Shown: one piece after another, positions 7,187 through 16,309 of the stretch
Position numbering within the stretch: position 1 is the stretch's first letter
Layout: every line of letters starts with the position of its first letter
Assembly: GCA_040219515.1 (NCBI GenBank)
Contig: JAVJSI010000012.1
Span: 186,001-250,000 of the forward strand
DNA length: 64,000 bases
DNA from: Acidimicrobiales bacterium
Lineage (GTDB): Bacteria > Actinomycetota > Acidimicrobiia > Acidimicrobiales > Aldehydirespiratoraceae
Direction: 5' to 3'
Made by a program: the position numbers and the translations under genes
The notes under the pieces: model-generated
What the model was told of the DNA's origin: nothing
The model's input: only the letters and a program-made list of their open reading frames with translations
Database searches by the model: none

Positions 7187-7741
7187 ATGTTGATCGCAGA
7201 TTTCGCACCGGAGTATCCGTTCTGGGCCGAGCGGGTGAGCCTGGGTGTCGGCCTGATCCGGTTCATCCTCGGCGTCACCCTGGCCGCCCACGGCTACGGC
7301 AAGTTCTTCAGGGGCGGCCGTATTCCGGGCACCGCCGGCTGGTTCGACTCGATGGGCATGCGGCCGGGCAAGCTCCATGCCTATCTCGCGGCCTCCACCG
7401 AGGTCGGCGCCGGTCTCCTGTTCGCCGTCGGTCTCTTCACGCCGCTCGCGGCGGCCGGCATGGTCGCGGTCATGACGGTCGCGGCCTGGACGGTCCACCG
7501 CCCGAACGGCTTCTTCATCGTGGGTGACGGCTGGGAATACAACTTCATTCTCGCCGTCGTCGCCGTCGGCATCGCCACGACCGGACCGGGCCAGTACTCG
7601 CTCGACTACGAGTTCGGACTCCTCGACACCGACTTCGACGGCATCAACGGCCTCCTGATCGCTGGCGTGGGTGGCGTGCTGGCCGCCGTGGCGCAGATGG
7701 CGATCTTCTATCGACCGCCGAAGCCCGACCCCGAATCCTGA
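7187..7741 (+). CDS. DoxX-family membrane protein
   Basis: 184 residues from ATG 7187, which follows GAGGGGGAGCCC. Four hydrophobic segments: about 15-35 (FILGVTLAAHGYGKFF), 64-85 (YLAASTEVGAGLLFAVGLF), 90-110 (MVAVMTVAAWTV) and a C-terminal helix (LLIAGVGGVLAAVAQMAIF). The spacing and AAHGYGKFF match DoxX/SURF4-like proteins; related actinobacterial proteins act with superoxide dismutase or thiosulfate handling, but a specific role cannot be read here. A GTG at 7136 is in frame but lies in the terminator tail, so it was not chosen. Separated from the FAS1 gene by a terminator. Confidence 0.8.
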   Translation: MLIADFAPEYPFWAERVSLGVGLIRFILGVTLAAHGYGKFFRGGRIPGTAGWFDSMGMRPGKLHAYLAASTEVGAGLLFAVGLFTPLAAAGMVAVMTVAAWTVHRPNGFFIVGDGWEYNFILAVVAVGIATTGPGQYSLDYEFGLLDTDFDGINGLLIAGVGGVLAAVAQMAIFYRPPKPDPES

Positions 7742-7766
7742 CCGTCCGGGCGCCTAATGTGACCGC

Positions 7767-8396
7767 ATGAGTGTGGTCGTCTCCACCCGAGAGAAGCTTC
7801 TCGATGTCGCCGCGCGGCTCTACTCCGAACGGGGCGTGTTCGCAGTGTCGTTGTCCGAGATCGTCCGCGCCTCCGGACAACGGAATGCGTCGGCGATGCA
7901 GTACCACGTCGGCGATCGCGACGCCGTACTCGTCGCGTTGCTGGAGCCGAACGTGCGGTTCATCGGTGAGCGTCGCCGAGAGTTGCTCGACCATGCACTC
8001 GCTGCCCCTCCGGTGGATCGCCGTGTCGTCGTCGAGGCGTTGGTCCGGCCCGTGACCGAACTCGCCGAGCGAGGCTGGCGAGAACGGGCCTTCCTGCGCA
8101 TCGGGCTCGACGTCGCCGATCACCCCGGCGAGGTGGGCCGCGAGGTCACCGCGCTCGTGCGCCGGACCGCCGGACATGAGGCCTACGAGCTCCTGGCGAA
8201 ACGCAGCCCGGAGCTCGGCGCCGACATCGTTCGGGCTCGCGTCGCCATCTGTGTCGAACTGCTCGGTCGCGCGGCCTCGCAACGGGCCCGGTCATCTCAC
8301 GACGGCGGCGCCGGAACGCTCTCCGGGGCGCAGTTCGTGGAAAACCTGATCGACATGGTCCTCGGCGCGTTCACCGCGCCCGTGACCGAAACCTGA
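7767..8396 (+). CDS. TetR-family transcriptional regulator
   Basis: 209 residues. N-terminal TetR helix-turn-helix (residues 7-55: TREKLLDVAARLYSERGV, SLSEIVRASGQRNASAMQYH), then a helical effector domain of no recognised subtype. It immediately precedes a cyclase gene (28 bp gap) and the SnoaL-like gene in the same direction, so it probably regulates those genes, perhaps in one transcript. Confidence 0.85.
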   Translation: MSVVVSTREKLLDVAARLYSERGVFAVSLSEIVRASGQRNASAMQYHVGDRDAVLVALLEPNVRFIGERRRELLDHALAAPPVDRRVVVEALVRPVTELAERGWRERAFLRIGLDVADHPGEVGREVTALVRRTAGHEAYELLAKRSPELGADIVRARVAICVELLGRAASQRARSSHDGGAGTLSGAQFVENLIDMVLGAFTAPVTET

Positions 8397-8424
8397 GACG
8401 CAAACAATGGAAGCAAGGACCACG

Positions 8425-9363
8425 ATGTCAACCAATCCGCCGGACCACCCCGCATCGCTCTTCGAGTCGTTGAAGAACTGGGGACGCTGGGGCCCCGACG
8501 ACGAACTCGGCACCCTCAACCATCTCGGCCCCGAGCAGCGTCGCCACGCCGCGACGCTCGTGCGGTCGGGCACAACCGTGAGTCTCGCCAACGACCTCGC
8601 CGTCGTCCCGACGGCGGAGAATCCGTTCCCGGCCCACCATCACATGCTGGCCGCCGGCGACGACGGTCGGCACGGCAACGGGATTCCCGGCTACGAGGCG
8701 AGTCGCGACTATGTGGGCTGCCAGGTGCACGGCCTCGGCATCACGCATGTCGACGCGTTGTGCCACATGTTCGTCGAGGGCGAGATGTACAACGGGGTGC
8801 CGGCATCCGCCGTGCAGTCCGACGGCGCCACCCGCAACACGGTGATGGCATTGGCCGACGGGGTCGTCGGCCGCGGTGTCCTGCTCGATGTGGCCGCCGC
8901 GACCGGCGTCGAGTCGCTCGAGCCCGGATCGGTCGTGACGCTCGACGAGCTCCGGCGCACCGAGGAGTTCGCCGGTACCGAGATCGCTCGCGGCGACATC
9001 GTCCTCGTGGGGACGGGCCGGGATGCACTTCGGGCCGAGAAGGGCGGCGCCCTCAACCCGGCGAAGGGGATGTCGGGCCTCCACCACGAATGCCTGCCGT
9101 GGTTGCACGAGCGCGAGATCGCGGTGCTCGGCAGCGACGGCATCTCCGACCCGATGCCCGGGCTCGGCACCGACCGGTGGATCTTCCCGATCCATCAGGT
9201 GGGCATCGTGGCGATGGGGCTCCTGCTCATCGACAACGTGGCGCTCGGCGGGCTGCGAGCGGAATGTGCCGCACAGAATCGCTGGGAGTTCCTGTTCGCC
9301 ATGAACCCCCTACGGATCCCGGGTGGCACGGGATGTCCGGTCAACCCGGTCGCCGTGCTGTGA
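8425..9363 (+). CDS. cyclase-family metal hydrolase (kynurenine formamidase-like)
   Basis: 312 residues from ATG 8425, which has AAGGA seven bases upstream; an in-frame ATG at 8407 lacks this. The metal motif of the Cyclase family (PF04199, HxxTHxDxxxH) appears as HGLGITHVDALCHMF, with further conserved RGVLLDVA and HQVGIVAMGLLLIDN. Family members hydrolyse amide or lactam rings (kynurenine formamide, isatin and similar). The stop overlaps the start of the SnoaL-like gene (GTGA), so the two are co-translated. Substrate unassigned. Confidence 0.8.
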   Translation: MSTNPPDHPASLFESLKNWGRWGPDDELGTLNHLGPEQRRHAATLVRSGTTVSLANDLAVVPTAENPFPAHHHMLAAGDDGRHGNGIPGYEASRDYVGCQVHGLGITHVDALCHMFVEGEMYNGVPASAVQSDGATRNTVMALADGVVGRGVLLDVAAATGVESLEPGSVVTLDELRRTEEFAGTEIARGDIVLVGTGRDALRAEKGGALNPAKGMSGLHHECLPWLHEREIAVLGSDGISDPMPGLGTDRWIFPIHQVGIVAMGLLLIDNVALGGLRAECAAQNRWEFLFAMNPLRIPGGTGCPVNPVAVL

Positions 9364-9782
9364 GCGCCGTCGAGGCGCGGCTGGACCGGCTCGAATCGAT
9401 CGAGGACATCCGGCGGATCCCGCAGCGCTACGCCCGCGCCATCGACGAGCGTGACATCGACGCGCTGGCGACGCTGTTCCACCCCAACGGCGAGATCGTG
9501 GCCGGTGGTCGCCGCCAGACGGTGGTCGACCATCTCGCAGAACTGCGGGACAAACCACGGACGTTCGCCAAGAGCATGCACGTTCTCGCCGACCCGCTGA
9601 TCGACGTCGATGTCGGCAACGATGCCGCGACGATGGACGTCTACGCGGTGGTGATCCAGCTCGAGCGGGTCGACGGCGGCGCCGACATGGCGCTGGGGGT
9701 GCAGTACCGACACCGCCTCGGTCGTGACGCCGGCGGCTGGCTCATCGTCCACCGAACCTCGGAGATCCTGTGGATCAAGTAG
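9360..9782 (+). CDS. SnoaL-like/NTF2-fold protein
   Basis: 140 residues from GTG 9360 overlapping the cyclase stop. RLDRLESIEDIRRIPQRYAR, IDALATLFHPNGEIVAGG and GGWLIVHRTSEILWIK are typical of SnoaL-like NTF2-fold proteins: a small cone-shaped pocket used for isomerase, dehydratase or binding roles in polyketide, steroid and xenobiotic pathways. Translational coupling to the cyclase suggests the two act on the same compound. Confidence 0.75.
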   Translation: MSAVEARLDRLESIEDIRRIPQRYARAIDERDIDALATLFHPNGEIVAGGRRQTVVDHLAELRDKPRTFAKSMHVLADPLIDVDVGNDAATMDVYAVVIQLERVDGGADMALGVQYRHRLGRDAGGWLIVHRTSEILWIK

Positions 9783-9791
9783 TTCTGTGGA

Positions 9792-11507
9792 TCAGGTGGC
9801 GGTCGCGGCGAGACGGTTGCGCAGGAGACGGCCGGGAGTCGTGCCCTGGTGTTCGCCGTTTCGTATGGTGATCTGACCGTTGACCAATACGGCGGCGAAC
9901 CCGACGGCTCGTTGTGAGAGCCGCGGGGCGCCGGCGGGGAGATCATGGACGATCTCGGGTACGGCCGGACCGACGGTGGTCGGGTCGAACACGCAGATGT
10001 CGGCGGCCAGGCCCTCACGGAGCAGTCCCCGGTCGGCGAACCCCCACGCCTGGGCCGGCGCGAGGGTGAGCATGCGCACGGCCTGCTCGAGCGAGAACTC
10101 CTCGCGCTCGCGGACCCAATGCCCGAGCAGATGGGTGTGGATCGACGAGTCGGCGATCTGGCTCATGTGGGCGCCCGAGTCGGAGAACGTCATCACCGTG
10201 CGGGGATGACGCATTGCGTCGAGGAGGACTTCCTCGTCCTGCGGGTAGAGGCTCGGCTGGATGAAGAGTTGGGCGAGGTCGGTTTCCACCGCGAGGTCGA
10301 GCATGGCCCTCGCCGGCGACACCGCTCGCACCGCGGCGACGTCGGCGATCGTCGGGTTCGGCGGCAGACCCTGCTGGTACACGCGGATGCCGTCGAAGTC
10401 GGGCTTGCGGGGCATGGCCCCGACGCCGCGCCATTGCGTGTAGTCGCCTTCCATGGCGATCGCGGCGAGCCTCTCGCGTTGTGTCGGGTCCTGGATCCGG
10501 CGGAGCTGTTCGTCGTGGGGAAGCGCCCGCAACTCGGTCCACTCGGGCAGCACGTCGAACGGCAGGCGGGTGAGGAACGACAGCAGGACGTTGATGCCGC
10601 GGCAGTGGGTCTGACCGAACATGCGACCGCCGGCGGCACCGATCTCGTCCATCATCTCGAGCAGATTCCAGCCGAGCGGCCGCAGGGCCAGCAGGCCCAT
10701 GGTGATCGGCACGCCGGTCTCGACCGCCATCGACTTCACCCGTTGCAGCGCCAGGGCGCGGGCGTCGTCATCGGCATCGAGCATGCCCTCGGCACCGCCC
10801 TCGAGGATGCCGACCCCCAGGCGACCCATGACGTCGACGAGGGCCCGGACCTCGTCCCACTCGGCGACGCGGGACGCGACCGGTCGGTCGTCGGAGGTCT
10901 CGTGGTGCGAACTCCGCGAGGTCGTGAGGCCGATGGCGCCGGCGCGAAGGGCGGCTTCGAGTTGTCCGGTCATCGCCACGAGGTCGTCGGGCGATGCGGC
11001 CTCCTCGAATGCGCGTTCCCCCATGGCCCAGGTGCGCAGCGCCGAGTGGCCGAGGTTGGCCGCGTAGTTGATGCCCTTGGGGAGACCGTCGATCGCATCG
11101 AGGTACTCGGGGAAGGTTTGCCAAGTCCACGGGATGCCTGCCGCGAGGGCCGCCGGATTCATGTCCTCGGCTCGCTCGAGGTTGCGCACGACCAGCGCCC
11201 GCTCGCCGTCGCGCACCGGCGCGAGGGTGAAGCCGCAGTTTCCCATCACCACTGTGGTGACACCGTGCCAGCACGAGTTGGCCCCTTGGTGGTCCCAGAA
11301 GATCTGGGCGTCCATGTGGGTGTGGCCGTCGATGAAGCCGGGGGTGACCGCCATCCCCTCGGCGTTGATCTCGGTGTCACCGCGGTCGGGCACCCGACCG
11401 ATGGCGGCGATGCGCCCGTCCTTCACGGCGACGTCGCCGCGATAGGAACCGAAGCCCGATCCGTCGACGACGGTGCCGTTGCGGATCACGATGTCGTAGG
11501 TGCTCAC
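9792..11507 (-). CDS. N-acyl-D-amino-acid deacylase-like amidohydrolase
   Basis: 571 residues. An amidohydrolase-superfamily beta sandwich flanks a TIM barrel: NGTVVDGSGF at the start, PGFIDGHTHMDAQ with metal ligands H62 and H64, and the D-aminoacylase signature VVMGNCGFTLAPV. DSGAHMSQIADSS near residue 440 supplies the barrel aspartate, and the C-terminal part restores the sandwich. It shares the whole architecture with the gene at 13052, and the amidohydrolase-2 gene at 11607 is divergent. Likely hydrolyses an amide or ring in a carbon/nitrogen source; substrate unknown. Confidence 0.8.
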   Translation of the reverse strand: MSTYDIVIRNGTVVDGSGFGSYRGDVAVKDGRIAAIGRVPDRGDTEINAEGMAVTPGFIDGHTHMDAQIFWDHQGANSCWHGVTTVVMGNCGFTLAPVRDGERALVVRNLERAEDMNPAALAAGIPWTWQTFPEYLDAIDGLPKGINYAANLGHSALRTWAMGERAFEEAASPDDLVAMTGQLEAALRAGAIGLTTSRSSHHETSDDRPVASRVAEWDEVRALVDVMGRLGVGILEGGAEGMLDADDDARALALQRVKSMAVETGVPITMGLLALRPLGWNLLEMMDEIGAAGGRMFGQTHCRGINVLLSFLTRLPFDVLPEWTELRALPHDEQLRRIQDPTQRERLAAIAMEGDYTQWRGVGAMPRKPDFDGIRVYQQGLPPNPTIADVAAVRAVSPARAMLDLAVETDLAQLFIQPSLYPQDEEVLLDAMRHPRTVMTFSDSGAHMSQIADSSIHTHLLGHWVREREEFSLEQAVRMLTLAPAQAWGFADRGLLREGLAADICVFDPTTVGPAVPEIVHDLPAGAPRLSQRAVGFAAVLVNGQITIRNGEHQGTTPGRLLRNRLAATAT

Positions 11508-11538
11508 GGTCGTCCCCCTCGGTTCGAGCCTGTATCTC

Positions 11539-11578
11539 GGTGCAGGCTTGCACCATCGAATCTAATGCGCTTACATTA
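11539..11578. promoter_or_regulatory. two inverted repeats in the divergent promoter region
   Basis: GGTGCA-ggct-TGCACC at 11539-11554 and TAATG-cgctta-CATTA at 11563-11578, between the divergent starts 11507 (minus) and 11607 (plus). They look like operators for a regulator controlling both amidohydrolases. No -35/-10 pair is clear. Confidence 0.4.
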
Positions 11579-11606
11579 CGGCAGTCAATCGAGTGGGGGG
11601 CGAGCC

Positions 11607-13025
11607 ATGGCCGATGCCGCGCAGGTACGAGAAGAGATCGGCCATCCGATCGTCGACGGCGACGGGCACACCGTCGAGTTCATGCCGGAGCTGGCGCCGC
11701 TGATGGCGCGCGAGGGCGTCGATCTCCAGGGCCCGTCGATGCAGCGGACGATGTCGGGCTCGTTCGGTCCACCGACGAACTGGCACGCGGCCGATCCAGC
11801 CGAGCGAGCCGCCCGGCGCATCGCCCGCGGACCGTGGGCGGGCAGCCCGTCGTCGGCGATCGACATGGCGACGAGCCTTCTGCCGTCGCTGCTCTACGAA
11901 CGTCTCGACGAGTTCGGCATCGACGTCAGCGTGGTCTATCCGAGCTTCGGGCTCCTGTTCCCCCACTTCGAGAGTGAGACCGATCGCCGGGGTGCCTGCC
12001 GGGCGCTCAATCGGTTCAACGCCGACCTCTACGCCCCCTACGCCGACCGCCTCGTCACGGTGGCATCCATCCCTATGCACACACCGGAGGAGGCCATCGA
12101 CGAGCTCGAGCACGTCGCCTCACTCGGCACGAAGGCCATCGTGATGGCCGGCTTCGTGCAGCGCCCCGTCGACGTCCTCGCCGATGACGCCGAGGCGGCG
12201 CCCTATGGCGTCTGGACCGACACGTTCGGGCTCGACAGCCTGTACGACTACGACCCCGTGTGGGCGAAGTGTGCCGAGCTCGGACTCTGCCCGTCGTTTC
12301 ACAGCGGCGCGCTGGGCTGGCAGAACCGGGCCAGCATCTCGAGTTACGTCTACAACCACGTGGGAATGCTGGGCGAGAGCAATCACGCGATCGCCAAGTC
12401 GTTGTTCCTGGGTGGGGTCACCCGGCGATTCCCGGAACTCAACTTCGGTTTCATGGAGGGCGGGGTGGCTTGGGCCGCGTCGCTGTTCTCGGACCTCCTC
12501 GGGCACTGGGAGAAGCGCAACGTGGCCGAGATGGAACGCCTCGACCCCGGTGCCGCGGACTGGGACACCGTGGCCGAATTGTTCGCCAAGTACGGCGGAC
12601 CGTGGGCCGCCAAGGCACCGAAGCGTCGCAAGGGCTACCGGCCGACCGACGCCGAGATGCTCGACGAGTTCGTGGCGTGCGGCATCGAGACCGCCGCCGA
12701 CATCCACGAGCTCTTCGTGCCCCGGTTCTACGCCGGGTGTGAAGCCGACGACCCGATGACCGCCATCGCGTTCGCCTCGCACATGCACCCTCAGGAAGCC
12801 CGTTTCAACGCCATTCTCGGCTCCGACATCTCGCACTGGGACGTGCCCGACATGGCCGACGTCATCCCGGAGGCGTGGGAGATGGTCGAGGACGGGCCGC
12901 TCGACGCCGACGACTTCCGCGACTTCGCGTTCGCAAACCCGGTTCGCTTCTACGGTCAGGTGAACCCCCGATTCTTCGAGGGGACTATCGTCGCCGAGGC
13001 CACGGCCGAGCTGCTCGCAACCTGA
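11607..13025 (+). CDS. amidohydrolase-2 (TIM-barrel metal-dependent hydrolase)
   Basis: 472 residues from ATG 11607, preceded by GAGTGGGGGGCGAG. PIVDGDGHTVEF gives the DxH form of the first metal motif; CPSFHSGALGW and ILGSDISHWDVPD supply further barrel residues. ACMSD/LigY-type family enzymes decarboxylate or hydrolyse aromatic-ring or steroid-derived acids. The open frame runs much further upstream, but that part is antisense to the deacylase gene and was discarded. It is followed 26 bp later by a D-aminoacylase-like gene; paralogues are at 18415 and 31970. Confidence 0.8.
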   Translation: MADAAQVREEIGHPIVDGDGHTVEFMPELAPLMAREGVDLQGPSMQRTMSGSFGPPTNWHAADPAERAARRIARGPWAGSPSSAIDMATSLLPSLLYERLDEFGIDVSVVYPSFGLLFPHFESETDRRGACRALNRFNADLYAPYADRLVTVASIPMHTPEEAIDELEHVASLGTKAIVMAGFVQRPVDVLADDAEAAPYGVWTDTFGLDSLYDYDPVWAKCAELGLCPSFHSGALGWQNRASISSYVYNHVGMLGESNHAIAKSLFLGGVTRRFPELNFGFMEGGVAWAASLFSDLLGHWEKRNVAEMERLDPGAADWDTVAELFAKYGGPWAAKAPKRRKGYRPTDAEMLDEFVACGIETAADIHELFVPRFYAGCEADDPMTAIAFASHMHPQEARFNAILGSDISHWDVPDMADVIPEAWEMVEDGPLDADDFRDFAFANPVRFYGQVNPRFFEGTIVAEATAELLAT

Positions 13026-13051
13026 GGCACACGAGAAAGGGAGGACCTGAC

Positions 13052-14773
13052 ATGCTCGATCTCGTACTTCGCGGTGGCACGCTCATCGACGGCACCGGTG
13101 CGCCTCGTGTCGTCGCCGACGTGGGCGTTCGCGACGGCCGGATCGCGGCGATCGGCGTCGTCGACGAGGAGGCCCGCCGAGAGATCGATGCCACCGGCCT
13201 CGTGGTCTGTCCCGGCTTCATCGACATCCACACGCACTACGACGTGCAGCTCATGTGGGATCCCGCCGCCACGCCCTCGCCGTTGCACGGTGTCACGACC
13301 GTCATCGGCGGCAACTGCGGCTTCTCGATCGCGCCGCTCCGACCGGGCCACGCCGACTACGTCATGCGGCTCATGGCCCGAGTGGAGGGAATGCCGCTCG
13401 ACACTCTCGTCGCCGGCGCCTCGTGGGACTGGGAGCACTTCGGTGAGTGGCTCGACCGGCTGGCCGCCACTGCCCCGACCGTCAATGCCGGTTTCCTCGT
13501 CGGGCACTCCACCGTGCGCCGGCTCGTCATGGGTGATGCGGCCGTCTCCGAACCCGCCACCGAGGAACAGATCGCCGAGATGGTGGCCCTCGTCGAACGA
13601 TCGATCGAGGGCGGCGCCCTCGGGTTCTCGTCGTCGCTGGGCGAAGCCCACACCGACGGCGACGGCCAACCGGTCCCGTCCCGCGCCGCGAGCCACGACG
13701 AGATCCTGGCCCTGTGCCGGGTGCTCCGCGACCACGAGGGCACGGTCCTCGAGTTCATCTCGGCGATGGGCGAGATCCCTGACGACCGCATCGAGCTGAT
13801 GGCCGACATGTCGCTCGCCGCGAATCGGCCCCTGAACTGGAACCTGCTCGGCAGCCTCTCTCCCACGCAGATCTGGCAGCAGCAGCTGTCGGCGTCGGAC
13901 CGGGCTGCGGAACGGGGGGCGACGGTCATTGCGCTGGCCCTTCCCGACGTCATGAAGCTGCGGGCGACGACGATGCTGCACCAGCTCGACGGTTGGAAGC
14001 GGGTACTGGATCTGCCGGCCGACGAACGACGGGCGGCCGTCGCCGACCCGGCCACGCGGTCGGCGCTGCGAGATGCCGTCGATGCCGCGGCCGCCCGCGG
14101 GCTCGGCATCGTGCAGCAGTGGGACCTCATCGAGCTGGCCGAGAGCTCGGGCCCGGACACCGACGGATGTGTCGGCCACACGATCGCCCGGATCGCCACC
14201 GACCGTGCCCTCGATCCGGTCGACGTACTCCTCGATCTCGTCGTGCCCGACGCGCTGCCGCTCACGATGGTGTTCCCCTCGCTGGCCCCCGAGCTGGGTG
14301 ACACCGACGAGGGATGGGCCGTCCGCCGCGAGGTGTGGCATGACGACCGCGTCGTGCTCGGCGGGTCCGACGCCGGTGCCCACCTCGACCTCATGTGCCA
14401 TGCCAACTACCCGACCGTGGTACTCGGGTCCTACGTGCGCGACCGGGCCGTCTTCACTCTCGAGCAGGCGGTCAACCAGATGACCGACGTGCCGGCCCGC
14501 CTCCTCGGTCTGCGTGACCGCGGTCGCGTCGAGGTCGGCGCCCATGCCGATCTGGTCGTCTTCGACCCCGAGACCGTCGCCAGCCACCCGGCCACCGCCC
14601 GCACCGATCTGCCCGCCGACGGTCTGCGGCTCTACGCCGAGTCGATCGGTGTGAACCACGTGTTCGTGGGCGGCAACGAGATCGTGACCGACGGCGAACT
14701 CACCGGCGAACGGGGCGGCCGGATCCTGCGCTCCGGCGTCGACACCGAGACCGTGACGGTTCCGGGTGGCTGA
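13052..14773 (+). CDS. N-acyl-D-amino-acid deacylase-like amidohydrolase
   Basis: 573 residues from ATG 13052, with GAAAGGGAGG eleven bases upstream. Motifs: GTLIDGTGAPRV, PGFIDIHTHYDVQ (H60, H62), VIGGNCGFSIAPL and LGGSDAGAHLDLMCHANYP. Same domain order as the 9792-11507 product, so the two are paralogues that probably act on related substrates. The stop overlaps the following SDR start (GTGGCTGA), which links it to the SDR run. Confidence 0.8.
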   Translation: MLDLVLRGGTLIDGTGAPRVVADVGVRDGRIAAIGVVDEEARREIDATGLVVCPGFIDIHTHYDVQLMWDPAATPSPLHGVTTVIGGNCGFSIAPLRPGHADYVMRLMARVEGMPLDTLVAGASWDWEHFGEWLDRLAATAPTVNAGFLVGHSTVRRLVMGDAAVSEPATEEQIAEMVALVERSIEGGALGFSSSLGEAHTDGDGQPVPSRAASHDEILALCRVLRDHEGTVLEFISAMGEIPDDRIELMADMSLAANRPLNWNLLGSLSPTQIWQQQLSASDRAAERGATVIALALPDVMKLRATTMLHQLDGWKRVLDLPADERRAAVADPATRSALRDAVDAAAARGLGIVQQWDLIELAESSGPDTDGCVGHTIARIATDRALDPVDVLLDLVVPDALPLTMVFPSLAPELGDTDEGWAVRREVWHDDRVVLGGSDAGAHLDLMCHANYPTVVLGSYVRDRAVFTLEQAVNQMTDVPARLLGLRDRGRVEVGAHADLVVFDPETVASHPATARTDLPADGLRLYAESIGVNHVFVGGNEIVTDGELTGERGGRILRSGVDTETVTVPGG

Positions 14774-15527
14774 CGAGCCGCGGTTCGCCGGCCGCTCCGT
14801 GGTCATCACCGGTGCCGGCGGCGGCATCGGGAGGGCCTGCGCCGAACGCTTCTCGTCGGAGGGTGCCGCGATCCTCTGTGCCGACATCGACGGCGCGGCG
14901 GCCGAGGTGACCGCGTCGGCGATACGCGAGGGCGGCGGCGCCGCCATCGGTCGTGCGCTCGATGTCACCGACCCCGAGGCGTGTTGCGCGACGATCGCCG
15001 ACGCCGTGGCGGCCCATGGCGGCATCGACGTGCTGGTCAACGTCGCCGGCGTCGGCGGCCTCACGCCCACGCCCGACGTGTCGCCCGACGAGTGGAACCA
15101 CGTGATCGGCGTGAACCTCACCGGCACCTTCCTGATGTGTCAGGCCGCGATCCGCCACCTCGAGGCGTCGAAGGGGTCGATCGTCAACATGGCCTCGGTG
15201 GCCGGTGTGCGGGCGGTGCCCTACAACGCGGCCTATTGCGCCTCGAAGGGCGGCGTGATCATGCTCACCAAGGTGCTCGCCATCGAGTTCGGGACGGCCG
15301 GGGTGCGGGCCAACTGCCTGTGTCCGAGTGCGGTCGACACCGACTTCCTCTCGACCTTCACGATGCCCGACGACGCCAACCTCGATCTCTTCGTGCGGGG
15401 CTCCGGTGTCATCAAGGAGATCCTCACTCCCGAGAAGATCGCGGCCTCCGTCGCGTACCTCGCCTCCGACGATGCCTCGATGGTCACCGGCACCACCCTG
15501 ATGATGGAAGGCGGCGCGACCGCATGA
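14766..15527 (+). CDS. short-chain dehydrogenase/reductase
   Basis: 253 residues from GTG 14766. Classical SDR: TGAGGGIG cofactor motif near residue 15, NVAGV, the serine in NMASVAG and the catalytic YCASK, with LASDDASMVTGTTLMMEGG at the end. Probably an NAD(P)-dependent alcohol/ketone oxidoreductase. Overlaps both neighbours by a few bases, in a tightly coupled run of four SDR-type genes. Confidence 0.85.
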   Translation: MADEPRFAGRSVVITGAGGGIGRACAERFSSEGAAILCADIDGAAAEVTASAIREGGGAAIGRALDVTDPEACCATIADAVAAHGGIDVLVNVAGVGGLTPTPDVSPDEWNHVIGVNLTGTFLMCQAAIRHLEASKGSIVNMASVAGVRAVPYNAAYCASKGGVIMLTKVLAIEFGTAGVRANCLCPSAVDTDFLSTFTMPDDANLDLFVRGSGVIKEILTPEKIAASVAYLASDDASMVTGTTLMMEGGATA

Positions 15528-16309
15528 GCGCACTCGGCGCCCTGGATCTGAGTGGCCGCGTGGCGCTGATCTCCGGCGGTGCGCGCGGCCAGGGAGAGGC
15601 CGAGGCCCGTTTGCTCGTCGCCCGCGGCGCCCGCGTCGTGGTGGGTGACGTGCTGGCCGAGGAGTGTGACGCGGTCGCCGCTTCGCTCGGTGATGCCGCG
15701 GTCGCCGTCGAACTCGATGTGGCCGTCGCGTCGCAGTGGCACGCAGCCGTCGATGCCGCGTCGACGACCTTCGGACGCCTGGACATCCTGGTGAACAACG
15801 CGGGCATCATTCGCACGGGGCCGATCGAGACGATGACGGAAGACGACTACATGCAGGTCGTGCGCGTGAACCAGCTCGGGTGTTTCCTCGGGATGCAGGC
15901 CGCGATCCCTGCGCTGCGTGAGAGCGGCAACGGCTCGATCGTCAACGTGTCGTCGCTGGCGGGGATGACGGGCGTCGCCGGGGTGGCTGCGTACGCCTCG
16001 ACGAAATGGGCGATCCGGGGAATGACCAAGGTGGCCGCGCTCGAGCTCGGCCACGACGGGATCCGGGTCAACTCGGTCCACCCGGGTTCGATCGACACGC
16101 CCATGACCCGCACGCCGTTGTTCGACGCTGTCGACAAGCAGGCGGTGCACGCGGCGCTGCCGGTGGGCCGCCAGGGTCACGTGGACGACGTCGCCGAGAT
16201 GGTGGCGTTCCTGGCCTCCGATGCGTCGGCCTTCTCGACCGGATCCGAATTCGTGCTCGACGGCGGCTCGCTCGCGGGCCGCGCACCCTCGACCGGCGAC
16301 GGTCGATGA
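15524..16309 (+). CDS. short-chain dehydrogenase (hydroxysteroid dehydrogenase-like)
   Basis: 261 residues from ATG 15524. SGGARGQGEAEARLL is the cofactor loop, NNAGI the structural motif, NVSSLAG holds the serine and YASTKWAIRGMTK the Tyr/Lys pair. The ARGQGEA loop form resembles 3-alpha/20-beta hydroxysteroid dehydrogenases of actinobacteria, suggesting a bulky alcohol substrate. ATGA overlap with the previous SDR. Confidence 0.83.
   Translation: MSALGALDLSGRVALISGGARGQGEAEARLLVARGARVVVGDVLAEECDAVAASLGDAAVAVELDVAVASQWHAAVDAASTTFGRLDILVNNAGIIRTGPIETMTEDDYMQVVRVNQLGCFLGMQAAIPALRESGNGSIVNVSSLAGMTGVAGVAAYASTKWAIRGMTKVAALELGHDGIRVNSVHPGSIDTPMTRTPLFDAVDKQAVHAALPVGRQGHVDDVAEMVAFLASDASAFSTGSEFVLDGGSLAGRAPSTGDGR

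Noticed and set aside
5843-7498. Long minus-strand open frame (551 codons) opposite the FAS1 gene
   Set aside because: It lies antisense to a clear lipoprotein with signal peptide and FAS1 motifs. Its composition is His/Gly/Arg-rich, typical of antisense frames in high-GC genes, and no family motif is present.
9945-11606. Upstream extension of the amidohydrolase-2 frame (554 codons)
   Set aside because: It is antisense to the D-aminoacylase-like gene and lacks any motif. The real start with a good Shine-Dalgarno is at 11607.
12956-15127. 723-codon minus-strand frame
   Set aside because: Opposite a complete amidohydrolase with HxH, GNCGF and barrel motifs and the start of an SDR gene; nothing in it resembles a protein family.
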